A stretch of DNA of 64,000 bases from JAOUEA01 sp963719165 (GCA_963719165.1 CAVRAV010000001.1:2356001-2420000); one strand, 5' to 3'. Counted from the stretch's first letter, positions 44,675-54,041 are shown. The notes: generated by a model from the sequence alone, not told the origin. Translations and numbers: made by a program.

Positions 44675-45841
44675 TCACCCGACCCCGCCTTGCGGCGGCT
44701 CCTCGTCCTGCGGGTGGGGAACCTCCGAGGCGGCGGGAGGCGCCGGTGCCCGAGACGCTGCGGCGATCGCTCCGGTCACCATGAGCGTCGGCGCTGCCTG
44801 GCTCAGGGCGTCCACCGCATAGAGGTCCAAGGGCGCCCCACATCCGCCCGCCGACACGAGCAACGTGTCGCGATCGAGCCAGCCCACCGCCGTCGTGGGT
44901 CGCGCCTCCGCGGGAACGGCCGGGCGCGCCACGGTGGGTGAGAACACCACCATGGCCGTTCGATCGTCGCATCCTGTCCCCTCGTCCAGCGCCAGGAGGT
45001 TGCCGCTCGGCGGCAGGACGAGGTTGGCGGCCGTGGCGTCCTGTGGCGTCTGCCACCCGTCGGAGAAGCCGTCTCGCGTCGCGAGGTCCATCGAGTGGAC
45101 CTGAGCGTATCCGGCGGCGTGGTGAGCGATCCACATGAGGTGCGAGCCATCGGGTGTGAAGGCGATGGAGGGGAACGTCGTGCCGCCGTGAGAGAAGACG
45201 AGCCGCGTGGGATCGATCCCCTCATTGGAGGAGAGCCAGATCGACTGCTCGTTGCCCCGCTCGATCACGAACGCCAGGGCGAGGCCGCTCGGGTGATAGA
45301 TCATCTGCAGGTACCGGCCGTGGGGGAGCCCCGACAGGCGCTCGATCCGGCCGTCGTCCATGAATCGTTTCCTCGGGACGCGATCGGTGGGCGACGCGAA
45401 CACCATCGCGAGTCCCAGCGGGTGCCCCCAGCCGAGCGACGCCCCCGCGGCGTGAACCGTCGGGAGGGAGGGGGCACCGACCGCCACCCCGTGGACCTCG
45501 AGCCCCCCGAGCGCCACCCGATCGCCCTGTGGTCCCCAGGCGAAGGGGCCCGGATCGTGGGTGGCGAACAGGCAGCGGGGCGCCGTCTTGCCCGCCGGGG
45601 GAAGGGCCCAGGCCCGCCCTTTGGCTACGAAGGCTACCGTGTCATCGCTGCTCGGGTCGCCGCCTCGGCAACCCGTCGGCAAGGGGCGGCCGTGCACCAG
45701 CGTGAGGGGTTCGGCTGTCGAGGTCGCGGTGGGGCCCTCGCTACTTCCCGATGCCGTCACCGTCGGCGTCGATCCGTTGGACGTGCAGCCGACCGCGACC
45801 AGCATCGCGACCGCGAGGAGAGCGGCTCCGCGTCGACCCAT
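44675..45841 (-). CDS. Lipoprotein with beta-propeller-like repeats
   Basis: 388 residues. Lipobox VAVGC gives acylated C19, then a Thr/Ser-rich linker. The remainder has repeating short blocks such as GPQGDRVALGG, HPSGLALAFV, TPDGSHLMWIA and PPSGNLLALDEG, the pattern of WD40-like/TolB-type propeller blades (PDGS-x-hydrophobic). It is likely an extracellular sensor or scaffold; no partner is evident. ATG is 6 nt after a TACCGT box. Confidence 0.75.
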   Translation of the reverse strand: MGRRGAALLAVAMLVAVGCTSNGSTPTVTASGSSEGPTATSTAEPLTLVHGRPLPTGCRGGDPSSDDTVAFVAKGRAWALPPAGKTAPRCLFATHDPGPFAWGPQGDRVALGGLEVHGVAVGAPSLPTVHAAGASLGWGHPLGLAMVFASPTDRVPRKRFMDDGRIERLSGLPHGRYLQMIYHPSGLALAFVIERGNEQSIWLSSNEGIDPTRLVFSHGGTTFPSIAFTPDGSHLMWIAHHAAGYAQVHSMDLATRDGFSDGWQTPQDATAANLVLPPSGNLLALDEGTGCDDRTAMVVFSPTVARPAVPAEARPTTAVGWLDRDTLLVSAGGCGAPLDLYAVDALSQAAPTLMVTGAIAAASRAPAPPAASEVPHPQDEEPPQGGVG

Positions 45842-45847
45842 ACCCCG

Positions 45848-45853
45848 ACGGTA
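45848..45853 (-). promoter_or_regulatory. -10 box, leaderless start of the lipoprotein gene
   Basis: TACCGT on the minus strand, exactly 6 nt before the ATG at 45841. Confidence 0.45.
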
Positions 45854-45902
45854 CAACGCCGGCCCCGCCCAAGCGAGCGCCCGAGGCTCGTGGCCCGTGC
45901 GG

Positions 45903-45938
45903 CCCCGCCTCCCGGAGGTCTCAGGGTTACAGGCGGGG
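45903..45938 (+). repeat. Inverted repeat upstream of the diguanylate cyclase gene
   Basis: CCCCGCCT (45903-45910) and AGGCGGGG (45931-45938), 8-bp arms with a 20-nt loop, in the divergent gap between lipoprotein and cyclase genes. Could be a leader hairpin or regulator site; I see no known riboswitch core. Confidence 0.3.
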
Positions 45939-45995
45939 TTCTCCGTGGCCGATACCCAACCAGGACCGCCGGACCGAACCCGGTGGAAACGCGCG

Positions 45996-46997
45996 ATGGC
46001 GTTCAACACGATGCCCGACGAAGGACCGGCCGCGGAGCTGCTCGCGGAGCGCCTCGCCGCGGCCGAGCAAGGCCGGTACGAGGCGGAGGCGAAGTACGAG
46101 GCACTCATGCGCCAGCTGCCGGCCGCCATCTATGCGTACTCACCCGAGCTCGACGGGCCGACGTTCAACATGAGTCCCTACATCGAGGAGCTCCTCGGGG
46201 TGCCGCCGGAGGTCTTCACCGAGGATGAGGAGGTCTGGGATCGTCTGATCCATCCCGAGGACCGCGACCGCGCCCGGATCGAGTACGAGTGGTTCCTGAA
46301 CACCGGGCAACCCGAGGCCGGGGAGTACCGGTACGTGCGACCGGACGGTCGCGTGGTCTGGGTGCGGGATCATTCGGCGATGATCCGCGACGAAGAGGGC
46401 ACGCCGATGTTCATCCAAGGAGTGATGACGGACATCACGCCCACGAAGGAGGCGCAGCTGCGGATGCAGCACCTCGCCTTCCACGACCCCTTGACCGGGT
46501 TGCCCAACCGCGCGATGTTCGAGCAGCACCTCGAGCTGGCGCTGGCGCGCGCACGGCGCGACGACCTGGCCGTGGCCGTGCTGTTCCTGGACCTCGACGC
46601 TTTCAAGCCGGTCAACGACACGCACGGACACGCGACGGGTGATGAGGTGCTCCGTCAGCTGGCGGCGCGCCTGCGTTCGGTGGTGCGGGAGACCGACCTG
46701 GTGGCGCGCCAAGGCGGCGATGAATTCCTCGTGCTCATCGCCGACCTGCCGCGGGGCGTGGAGGCCGTCGACGCCACCGCCGCCGTCGCCAAGGTCACGG
46801 AACGGATCGACGCAGCGATGGCCGAGCCGTTCCGGCTGCGGGCGGGAGAGCTCTCGCTACGCGCGAGCGTGGGATGCGGGCTCTTCCCGGTGGACGGCGC
46901 CCAGGCGCCCGATCTGCTCCGGCGCGCGGACGCCGCGATGTACGAAGAAAAGCGCGACACCTCCTCGCGTCCGACCCCGTTGCGACGCCTCGCATGA
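45996..46997 (+). CDS. PAS-GGDEF diguanylate cyclase
   Basis: 333 residues, soluble. A PAS/PAC domain (about 40-155, with EYRYVRPDGRVVWVRDHSAM and QGVMTDITPTKEAQLRMQ) is followed by a GGDEF domain: HDPLTGLPNRAMFEQ, FLDLDAFKPVND and the catalytic RQGGDEFLVLIA. An RETD I-site lies exactly five residues before GGDEF, so product inhibition by c-di-GMP is expected. ATG 45996 is favoured; a GTG at 45945 would add 17 residues. The signal sensed by the PAS is unknown. Confidence 0.88.
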   Translation: MAFNTMPDEGPAAELLAERLAAAEQGRYEAEAKYEALMRQLPAAIYAYSPELDGPTFNMSPYIEELLGVPPEVFTEDEEVWDRLIHPEDRDRARIEYEWFLNTGQPEAGEYRYVRPDGRVVWVRDHSAMIRDEEGTPMFIQGVMTDITPTKEAQLRMQHLAFHDPLTGLPNRAMFEQHLELALARARRDDLAVAVLFLDLDAFKPVNDTHGHATGDEVLRQLAARLRSVVRETDLVARQGGDEFLVLIADLPRGVEAVDATAAVAKVTERIDAAMAEPFRLRAGELSLRASVGCGLFPVDGAQAPDLLRRADAAMYEEKRDTSSRPTPLRRLA

Positions 46998-47015
46998 GGG
47001 CTCAGGCCCGGGAGG

Positions 47016-47021
47016 TACCAT
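47016..47021 (+). promoter_or_regulatory. -10 box before the class V aminotransferase
   Basis: TACCAT then 7 nt, then the GTG at 47029. A GGAGG just upstream of the box would not be transcribed if the mRNA is leaderless, but could act as ribosome binding site (13 nt spacing) on a read-through transcript. Confidence 0.4.
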
Positions 47022-47028
47022 CGGCAGC

Positions 47029-48708
47029 GTGTCGAGCTCAGGGCTGATCGAGGCCGTCCACGCCGCGGTGATCGGGGAAGACGAGGCCATCGCCACGCCG
47101 TTCGGATTGCGGCGCGTGACCTATGCGGACTACACGGCCTCGGGCCGGTCGGTGTCCTTCATCGAGGATTTCATCCGCGAGATGGTGCTCCCCCTGTACG
47201 CGAACACGCACACGGAGGCGAGCGGCACGGGATCGCAGATCACGCGGTTCCGCGAGGACGCACGGCGGATCGTGCGCGAGGGCGTGGGCGCTTCGGACGA
47301 TCACGTGGTGATCTTCTCCGGGTCGGGCTCCACGGGCGCGATCCACAAGCTGATCGATTGTCTGGAGCTACGCGTGCCCGCCGGGCTCGACGACCGCTAC
47401 GGGCTCGTGGCGCAGATCCCGGCCGGCGAACGACCCGTCGTCCTGATCGGGCCCTACGAGCACCATTCGAACGAGCTCCCCTGGCGCGAGTCGATCGCCG
47501 ACGTCGTAACGGTCCCCGAGGACCAGGACGGGCGCATCGACCTGGCGGCGCTCGAAGATGCGTTGCGGACCCACGCGGCCCGGCCGCTGAAGATCGGGAG
47601 CTTTTCGGCAGCGTCCAACGTGACGGGCATCATCAGCGATGTCGACGAGATCTCCTCGCTCCTGCATCGGTACGGCGCGCTGGCCTTCTGGGACTTCGCG
47701 GCCGCCGCTCCGTACGTCGAGATCGAGATGGTGCCCGAGGCGGATCCCTCGGCGGGTAAGGACGCGGTCTTCTTATCCCCGCACAAGTTCGTGGGCGGGC
47801 CGGGGACCCCCGGGATCCTGGTGGCCAGGCGTGACCTCTTCCACAATCGGGTCCCGAGCGTCCCGGGGGGTGGGACCGTGGCCTACGTGAATCCCACCGA
47901 ACATCGATACCTGGAGGACGTCGAGCACCGGGAGGAAGGTGGAACGCCCGAGATCGTGGGCTCGATCCGTGCCGGCCTCGCGTTCCAACTCAAGGATGCC
48001 GTCGGCGTCGAGGCCATCCGCGAGCGGGAAGAGTCGTTCGTCCATCGGGCGATGCATCGTTGGGAGGCCCAACCGGACATCGAGATCCTCGGCAGTCACG
48101 ACCTGCCCCGCCTGTCCATCGTCTCGTTCGTGGTCCGCCATGAAGGGCGGTTCCTGCACCACAACTTCGTCGTGGCGCTGCTGAACGATCTGTTCGGGAT
48201 CCAGTCTCGCGGCGGCTGCTCCTGCGCCGGTCCCTACGGGCATCGGCTGCTCGGGATCGATCCCGAGACCTCGCTCGAGTTCGGACGGGAGATCGCTATG
48301 GGATGCGAAGGGATCAAGCCGGGTTGGGTCCGCGTGAGCTTCAACTACTTCTTCACCGAGACGGTCTTCGAGTTCGTGCTGGACGCCGTCGCGTTGGTTG
48401 CCGCGCAGGGATGGAAGCTCCTGCCCCGCTACCGTTTCGAGCCGGCCACCGGGATGTGGCGCCACGTCGAGGGGCAGCCGGAGCCCCCGATGACGCTCGC
48501 CGAGGTCACCTACGGGGACACGGGCATGCGCTTCCAGGGACATCGACACCAGGAGCCGGAACGGCGGCTGGCCGGCTACCTCGAGGCGGCGCGCGCGCTC
48601 CTGGCCGAGTCCCCAACGGCCGCCCCACCCGGGCGGCTCGACGTCAGCGAGGACTTCGAGCATCTCCGCTGGTTCTGGTTGCCGCAGGAGGTCGCCGCCC
48701 GAACCTAG
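47029..48708 (+). CDS. Class V PLP aminotransferase (cysteine-desulfurase-like), long form
   Basis: 559 residues against about 400 for SufS/NifS. The PLP lysine is in AVFLSPHKFVGGPGTPG, the cofactor aspartate in ALAFWDFAAAAPYVEIE, and a cysteine-containing loop SRGGCSCAGPYGH is in the C-terminal half. Extra length comes from residues after about 450. No Suf/Isc genes are nearby, so a role in Fe-S assembly is doubtful; a desulfurase, kynureninase-like or lyase reaction is possible. Confidence 0.8.
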   Translation: MSSSGLIEAVHAAVIGEDEAIATPFGLRRVTYADYTASGRSVSFIEDFIREMVLPLYANTHTEASGTGSQITRFREDARRIVREGVGASDDHVVIFSGSGSTGAIHKLIDCLELRVPAGLDDRYGLVAQIPAGERPVVLIGPYEHHSNELPWRESIADVVTVPEDQDGRIDLAALEDALRTHAARPLKIGSFSAASNVTGIISDVDEISSLLHRYGALAFWDFAAAAPYVEIEMVPEADPSAGKDAVFLSPHKFVGGPGTPGILVARRDLFHNRVPSVPGGGTVAYVNPTEHRYLEDVEHREEGGTPEIVGSIRAGLAFQLKDAVGVEAIREREESFVHRAMHRWEAQPDIEILGSHDLPRLSIVSFVVRHEGRFLHHNFVVALLNDLFGIQSRGGCSCAGPYGHRLLGIDPETSLEFGREIAMGCEGIKPGWVRVSFNYFFTETVFEFVLDAVALVAAQGWKLLPRYRFEPATGMWRHVEGQPEPPMTLAEVTYGDTGMRFQGHRHQEPERRLAGYLEAARALLAESPTAAPPGRLDVSEDFEHLRWFWLPQEVAART

Positions 48709-49283
48709 GGGCGACCTCGCTCCCGAGCCATCCGGAGCACCCCCAGCTGTGTCATCGAGTCGAACAGCTCGCCGCCGATGACCATCTCGACGCATGCCTC
48801 GAAACCGACCCAGCGCACGGCGAGGTCCTCCGTGGCGTCGGGATGTGCGGGGCCCGGCGCGAGCTGTGTGGCGAGGTACAGGCTCCCCGTCTCGTCCGTG
48901 ACCGAGTTCGACAAGGAGAAGCGCAAGATCTCCCGCCAGGAGGCGGCGCGGTATCCGGTCTCCTCGGCGAGCTCGCGTTGCGCGCCCTCGAGCGGATCCT
49001 CCTCAAGCGGTACGCCTCCCTCGGGGATCTCCCACGAATAGCGATCGAGGGTGTATCGGTATTGACCCACGAGGAGAACTTGGTCGGCCTCGTCGATCGC
49101 CACCACCCCCACCGCGCGCGTCCGGGGATGGACGACGCCGTAGACGCCGGGCGCGCCGTCGGGGCGGGTCACCTCGTCGTGCCAGACCTCGATCCAGGGG
49201 TTCTCGTAGGCGAGCGTGCGTCGCCGACGGACCCACGGGTTCCGTTCGCGCCCCTCGCCACCGCCCGCCCCTTCCTTCCTCAC
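48705..49283 (-). CDS. NUDIX hydrolase
   Basis: 192 residues. Complete NUDIX box G-x5-E-x7-REU-x-EE-x-GU (EGAQRELAEETGY). The preceding VLLVGQYRYTLDRYSWEIPE block resembles ADP-ribose pyrophosphatases. GTG 49283 overlaps the acyltransferase stop (GTGA), which sets the start. Its stop shares CTAG with the convergent aminotransferase stop. Confidence 0.87.
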   Translation of the reverse strand: MRKEGAGGGEGRERNPWVRRRRTLAYENPWIEVWHDEVTRPDGAPGVYGVVHPRTRAVGVVAIDEADQVLLVGQYRYTLDRYSWEIPEGGVPLEEDPLEGAQRELAEETGYRAASWREILRFSLSNSVTDETGSLYLATQLAPGPAHPDATEDLAVRWVGFEACVEMVIGGELFDSMTQLGVLRMARERGRP

Positions 49284-49963
49284 GAAGGATCGTCCGCGAG
49301 CGCCTGGGCCCTGAGCAGGGGGACGGACATGGCCTCCCGCAAGCGCAGGCGGAAGCTCAAGCCGGGTTCGCCGCGGCGAGGTGGGGCGATGGGTTCCGCC
49401 ACGACGACGGCGACGGGCGGGCGCCACCGCCGGGATCCGGCTCGCAGGCCCTCTTGAGGCCACGGCACCTGTGTGCCCCAGATGCCCATCGGGATCACGG
49501 GGGCACCCGCCGGCCCCGCGACGCGCGAGATGCCCGAGCGCAATCGCTGGGTCCCCAGGCTCGGGTCCTCGCTCACGCGACCCTCGGGAAAGATGCCGGC
49601 GATGCCGCCTGCTCGAACGGCGTCCACGACGGCGTCGAGCGCGTTCACGTCGCCCGTTCCGCGATAGATCGGGATCTGCCGCGCCTGGCGCAAGATCCAG
49701 CCCCACCGCAGGTCGAACACCTCGGATGCGATGAGGAAGCGCGGCGCGCGACGACGCTCGGTACCCATGATCGCCGCAAGGAGGGGGCCGTCCAGGACGC
49801 TCACGTGGTTGCACGCCAGGATCGCCGGTCCTTCGCGCGGCACGTTGGTCACGCCCTCCACGTGAAGGCGCAGCAGCAGCTTCGTGGCGGCGTAGACGGG
49901 CCGCGACCCGAATCTCCAGACCCAGTTCATCTCCTGCACGGGCCGGGATGCTACCCCCGCCAC
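49280..49963 (-). CDS. 1-acyl-sn-glycerol-3-phosphate acyltransferase family (PlsC-like)
   Basis: 227 residues. Motif I NHVSVLDGP (H-x4-D), motif III FPEGRVSED and motif IV VIPMGIWGT are present. It acylates lysophosphatidic acid or a related lysolipid at the membrane. The start is uncertain: GTG 49963 is the longest, GTG 49939 or ATG 49930 are possible. It diverges from the M20 peptidase gene. Confidence 0.83.
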   Translation of the reverse strand: MAGVASRPVQEMNWVWRFGSRPVYAATKLLLRLHVEGVTNVPREGPAILACNHVSVLDGPLLAAIMGTERRRAPRFLIASEVFDLRWGWILRQARQIPIYRGTGDVNALDAVVDAVRAGGIAGIFPEGRVSEDPSLGTQRLRSGISRVAGPAGAPVIPMGIWGTQVPWPQEGLRAGSRRWRPPVAVVVAEPIAPPRRGEPGLSFRLRLREAMSVPLLRAQALADDPS

Positions 49964-50008
49964 GCCACCGCCGACGGGTGCGGCGCGGCCCTGCTAGCGT
50001 CCCTGCCC

Positions 50009-51169
50009 ATGGACCTGCTCGTGCTCCGCGACCTGGCGGCCGCCCGCTACGACGAGTTCGTCTCCTCGCTCGAACGGATGGTGAACATCGACTGCGGTTC
50101 CTACTCGCCGACGGGCGTCGATGCCATCGCCGATCTGTGCGAGGCGCGCTTCCTGGCAGGCGGATGGGAGGTGGAGCGGCGGCAACACGTTCCGATCGAC
50201 GGCGCCCCCCGGCTCGGCGACCTGTTGATCGGGCGGCTCACCGGCTCCGGCGGTCCCCGCGTGCTCCTGGTGGGGCACATGGACACCGTCTTCGACGATG
50301 GCACCGCCGCAGAGCGCCCATTCCGGATCGACGACGACATCGCCCGGGGCCCCGGCGTCTCGGACATGAAGGGCGGCCTGCTCACGGGGTTCTTCGCCGC
50401 CGACGTGCTCAGGGCGGCCGGGTTCGGTGGTTTCGAACGGATCACGTACGTCTGCAATCCGGACGAGGAGATCGGATCGCCGTTCAGCGGCGCCGTCATC
50501 AAGGAGCTCGCTCCCCGGCACGACGTCGCCTTCGTGCTGGAGGGGGCTCGAGCCAACGGGGACATCGTGAGCGCGCGCAAGGGGATCACGGACTACACGA
50601 TCACGATCTCGGGCCGCGCGGCCCACGCAGGGGTCGAGCCCGAGAAGGGTCGCAACGCCGTGCTCGAGGCCGCGCACAAGATCGTCGCGCTCCAGGCATT
50701 GAATGGACGCTGGCCCGCGGTCACCGTGAACGTGGGCGTCGCTCGCGGCGGCACGCGTACGAACGTGGTGCCGGCACGGTGCGTGCTCCAAGTCGACCTG
50801 CGATCGCCCGCCCTCGCGACGTTGGAGGCGGCCGAGGCGGAGATCGAGCGCCTGTGCGCGCAGAGCGTCGTTCCGGATGTGACGATCGATGTTCGGGCGG
50901 AGGGTTGGCATCGCCCCATGGAGAAGCAGGAGGGTGGCGCGCGCCTGGCGAGCCTCGCCATCGAGGTCGCGAACGAGCTGGGCTTCGCGCTCAAGGACAC
51001 CGCGACCGGGGGCGCGTCCGACGCCAACACCGTGAGCGCGGCGGGAACCCCCACGATCGACGGGCTGGGGCCAGTCGGAGGCGACGATCACGCGCCGGCC
51101 GAGTGGCTCGATCTCTCGAGCGTGGTGCCGAGGATCGCCCTGCTGGCGGGCGTCATCACCCGGTTGTGA
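50009..51169 (+). CDS. M20-family metallopeptidase (glutamate carboxypeptidase-like)
   Basis: 386 residues. Zinc ligands: H in LVGHMDTVFDD, D in GVSDMKGG, E-E in NPDEEIGSP and H in VGGDDHAPAEW, with the lid/dimerisation domain containing SGRAAHAGVEPEKGRNAV. The set resembles carboxypeptidase G2-type peptidases and ArgE/DapE relatives, which hydrolyse N-acyl or gamma-linked amino acids. A TAGCGT box lies 8 nt before the ATG. No clear link with neighbours. Confidence 0.86.
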   Translation: MDLLVLRDLAAARYDEFVSSLERMVNIDCGSYSPTGVDAIADLCEARFLAGGWEVERRQHVPIDGAPRLGDLLIGRLTGSGGPRVLLVGHMDTVFDDGTAAERPFRIDDDIARGPGVSDMKGGLLTGFFAADVLRAAGFGGFERITYVCNPDEEIGSPFSGAVIKELAPRHDVAFVLEGARANGDIVSARKGITDYTITISGRAAHAGVEPEKGRNAVLEAAHKIVALQALNGRWPAVTVNVGVARGGTRTNVVPARCVLQVDLRSPALATLEAAEAEIERLCAQSVVPDVTIDVRAEGWHRPMEKQEGGARLASLAIEVANELGFALKDTATGGASDANTVSAAGTPTIDGLGPVGGDDHAPAEWLDLSSVVPRIALLAGVITRL

Positions 51170-51184
51170 CGGCGGCGGTCCCGC

Positions 51185-52387
51185 TCACGCGACGGTCGCG
51201 ACCGACTGGGCCCTCGCGCCGACCGCCTGGCCCGTGTCCGCGTCGAAGAAGTGGAATCGCGCGGGGTCGACCGAGAGACGGATCGTGTCGCCGGGGGCGC
51301 AGTCGGTGCGCGCGTCGACCCGAGCACAGAAGTGGCAGCGATCTTGAGTGTCGGCGATCAGGGGAACGTTGTCGTGGTCACCCTCATCGCTCGCGGCGGC
51401 CAAGGTGTCCTCGGTGAGGACCGGCGGCGCGTCGATGGGGAAGATCACGTTGACCTCGGAGCCCAGTTCCTCCGTGACCTCGGCCCTCACCTCGATCGTG
51501 GGGAGGTTCTCGTTGTGCCAGACGTCGCAGTCCTCAAGGTCGGAAGGGCGGATCCCGAGGATCACCTTCCGGCCCCGGTGAGCCTCCATGCCGGCGTCGG
51601 TCGCCAGCGGCAACGTCGTATCGGCGAACGAAAGTGAGCCCTCGCCGACGTCGGCTTCCACCAGGTTCATGGGCGGGGATCCGATGAAGGCGGCCACGAA
51701 GAGGTTGGCCGGGTGGTTGTAGAGGTTCTGCGGCGTGTCGACCTGTTGCAGGATCCCCTCCTTGAGCACCGCCACGCGGTGGCCGAGCGTCATGGCCTCC
51801 ACCTGGTCGTGGGTCACGTAGACCGTGGTGGTCCCGAGGCGTTCGTGCAGCCTCGAGAGCTCGGCGCGCATCTGGACGCGGAGCTTGGCGTCGAGGTTCG
51901 AGAGCGGCTCGTCCATCAGGAACGCTCGTGGCTCGCGGACCATGGCCCGGCCGATCGCCACGCGCTGGCGCTGGCCGCCCGATAGCTCGGAGGGCTTGCG
52001 ATGCATCAGCGGGTCGAGGCCGAGGATCTTCGCCGCGTCGGCGACGCGTTGTTTCGCCTCGGCCTTCCCGGTCTTGCGGAGCTTCAGGCCGAAGCCGAGG
52101 TTCTGCTCGACCGTCATGTGCGGATACAGGGCGTAGTTCTGGAACACCATCGCGACGTCGCGATCCTTCGGCTGCAGGTCGGTGACGTCAGTCTCGCCGA
52201 TCGAGATCTCTCCCCCCGTGACCTCCTCCAGACCCGCGAGGATCCGCAGGATCGTGGACTTGCCGCAGCCGGAGGGTCCCACGAGGACCATGAACTCGCC
52301 GTCGCCGATCTCGAGGGAGACGTTGTTGACGGCGATCACGTCGCCCCCGAATACCTTGCTGACGCTGTCAAGGACGATCTGGGCCAT
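51185..52387 (-). CDS. Sugar ABC transporter ATPase (MsmK/UgpC type)
   Basis: 400 residues. Walker A GPSGCGKST, Q-loop QNYALYPHMT, signature LSGGQRQR, Walker B FLMDEPLSNLD, followed by the C-terminal TOBE/OB regulatory domain of the CUT1 family. It is the last gene of the SIS-deacetylase-kinase operon. The importer genes 8 kb away (60485-63747) have no ATPase, so this protein is the likely energiser of that system and may also serve other sugar importers. Confidence 0.9.
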   Translation of the reverse strand: MAQIVLDSVSKVFGGDVIAVNNVSLEIGDGEFMVLVGPSGCGKSTILRILAGLEEVTGGEISIGETDVTDLQPKDRDVAMVFQNYALYPHMTVEQNLGFGLKLRKTGKAEAKQRVADAAKILGLDPLMHRKPSELSGGQRQRVAIGRAMVREPRAFLMDEPLSNLDAKLRVQMRAELSRLHERLGTTTVYVTHDQVEAMTLGHRVAVLKEGILQQVDTPQNLYNHPANLFVAAFIGSPPMNLVEADVGEGSLSFADTTLPLATDAGMEAHRGRKVILGIRPSDLEDCDVWHNENLPTIEVRAEVTEELGSEVNVIFPIDAPPVLTEDTLAAASDEGDHDNVPLIADTQDRCHFCARVDARTDCAPGDTIRLSVDPARFHFFDADTGQAVGARAQSVATVA

Positions 52388-53418
52388 CAGGTGGGCTCCT
52401 TCCGATGGGTGCGAGTGTCAGGGGTGAGGCGATCGTGGGTCAAGCTACGGCGCGCGCGCGACTTCGCGGGACCCGTCGCGCCGAGTCGATCGAGCCCCAG
52501 GAGCGCCGCGCCGATCAGCGGGGGGCTGGTCAGGAGCCGGGAGCTCGCGCGCGGGGCCACGCCGTGCAATCCCGCGCGGATCCGTTCGAAGAACTGCTCG
52601 TCGCGCGTGTGGAAGATGCCGCCTCCCAACACGACGTGGACGTCGAGCTTGGTCATCCGGAGCCGTGCGATGGCGGTGCCGGCCATGGCCACCACCTCGT
52701 CGGCCTGCCGTTCGACGATGCTTCGTGCCACGGCGTCTCCCGCCTCAGCCTCGTGGAAGACGAAGGGGGCGATCTCGAGGATCCGCTCCTCATCGAGTCG
52801 GCCGTAGTACAGGGCCTCCAACACCTGGCGAGGACGTCGGTACCCGAAGGCCCGAGGCACGACCCGGGCCAATGTCGTCTTCTCTCCCCGGCCGTCCTCG
52901 GCTCGGATCGCGTACCACACGGCCATGCTCCCGATGTCGCCGCCGCCCCCCCAATCGCCCGAGATCGGGCCGACGGCGGGAAACCTCGTGATGCGTCCGT
53001 CCGGGGCTACGCCGCTGCAATTGATGCCCGTGCCACACACCACGCCGACGCCCCAGGAGCGGTCGGTGCCCGCACGCAGGACCGCGAAGGTGTCGTTGCG
53101 TACGAGAGCTTCTCCCGCGAGACCGCGCGCGTCGAGCCACCGGACGATCTTGCGGTCGTCCGCGGGGAGGTCTGCCCCCGCCAGGCAGAACATCCCGAGA
53201 TCGGCTACCGGCAACCGATCGAGGGAGACGTCGGCGTCGGCGCATGCGGCCACGACGGCGTCCACCACCTGCTGCATGTGCCCGTCTCCGCCGTTCTCGG
53301 CGAACTCCCTCGTGCGTACCCGGGCCGCGCCCAGCACGGTCCCGTCCTTGCGCAGGAGCGCCGCGTCGATCTTGGAGCCGCCTCCATCGACGGCCAGGAG
53401 AGCGGGACGCCGGCTCAC
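52387..53418 (-). CDS. BadF/BadG-type sugar kinase (N-acetylglucosamine kinase-like)
   Basis: 343 residues of the ASKHA fold. Phosphate 1 motif AVDGGGSKIDAALL, phosphate 2 GVGVVCGTGINCSG, and adenosine motif VVLGGGIFHTRDEQF. This family includes eukaryotic GlcNAc kinase and bacterial MurNAc/GlcNAc kinases. GTG start overlaps the deacetylase stop by 4 nt, and its stop overlaps the ABC ATPase start. It would phosphorylate the imported amino sugar or disaccharide, giving the 6-phosphate form that GH4 enzymes often need. Confidence 0.85.
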   Translation of the reverse strand: MSRRPALLAVDGGGSKIDAALLRKDGTVLGAARVRTREFAENGGDGHMQQVVDAVVAACADADVSLDRLPVADLGMFCLAGADLPADDRKIVRWLDARGLAGEALVRNDTFAVLRAGTDRSWGVGVVCGTGINCSGVAPDGRITRFPAVGPISGDWGGGGDIGSMAVWYAIRAEDGRGEKTTLARVVPRAFGYRRPRQVLEALYYGRLDEERILEIAPFVFHEAEAGDAVARSIVERQADEVVAMAGTAIARLRMTKLDVHVVLGGGIFHTRDEQFFERIRAGLHGVAPRASSRLLTSPPLIGAALLGLDRLGATGPAKSRARRSLTHDRLTPDTRTHRKEPT

Positions 53419-54041
53419 GGCAGCTCCTCCAGCTCATCCACCGTCACGAACGTCGCGCCGGCCGCGCGCAGCCCGTCGATCGCGGTCCCGACCGCCTCCC
53501 CGGTACCCCCCGGCCACGTGTGCAGCAAGACCACCGCGCCGTCTCCGTGGGCGCGAACGCCCGCGACCGCGTCCAGGGCGATCGCGTCGCCCGTGCGCCA
53601 GGCCTCCCAGTCCTCCAGCTCCACGTGCCAGTGCACGTTGCGGTACCCGAGGCGGTCGAGGGCGTCGAGGACGCGCGCGTCGTCGAAGCCCGCGCCGAAC
53701 GGACACCGGAACCAGGGCCTCGGGTCACGACCCGTGGCCGTCGAGACCGCCACGTAGCCCGACGTGAGATCCGATTCGAGGCCGGCGTCGGAGAGCAGCG
53801 GCATGCGGGCGTGGTAGTGGGAGTGGTGCCCGACCAGGTGGCCTTCGTCGGCGATCCGGCGGGCGGCCGCGGGCTGTGACTGTGCCCATCGGCCCTGCAC
53901 GAAGAAGCTCGCGCGCACGTCGCGTCCCGCGAGGGTGTCGAGCACGCGCTCGGCGTTGCCGGGTGGGCACCACGGCCGGTCGGGGTGCTCCGCATCGAAG
54001 GTGAGCGCCACCCGCAGGCGGCCGCCTGCGAGCTCACTCAC
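53415..54041 (-). CDS. Polysaccharide deacetylase-family (NodB) hydrolase, cytoplasmic
   Basis: 208 residues. NodB motifs are TFDAEH (metal/catalytic Asp), HSHYHAR (metal His pair) and RCPFGAG (Arg and Pro/Phe of motif 3). There is no signal peptide, unlike wall-modifying family members, so it acts on an intracellular substrate. Overlap of 8 nt with the SIS gene and 4 nt with the kinase shows tight coupling. Likely role is removal of an N-acetyl group from an imported amino-sugar mono- or disaccharide before deamination. Confidence 0.82.
   Translation of the reverse strand: MSELAGGRLRVALTFDAEHPDRPWCPPGNAERVLDTLAGRDVRASFFVQGRWAQSQPAAARRIADEGHLVGHHSHYHARMPLLSDAGLESDLTSGYVAVSTATGRDPRPWFRCPFGAGFDDARVLDALDRLGYRNVHWHVELEDWEAWRTGDAIALDAVAGVRAHGDGAVVLLHTWPGGTGEAVGTAIDGLRAAGATFVTVDELEELP

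Noticed and set aside
45842..45995. Possible c-di-GMP riboswitch before the diguanylate cyclase gene
   Set aside because: Only one 8-bp hairpin is visible; the conserved core and second helix of GEMM riboswitches are not recognisable.
47029..48708. Assigning the class V aminotransferase as SufS/IscS
   Set aside because: The protein is about 150 residues too long, and no Suf or Isc genes are nearby.
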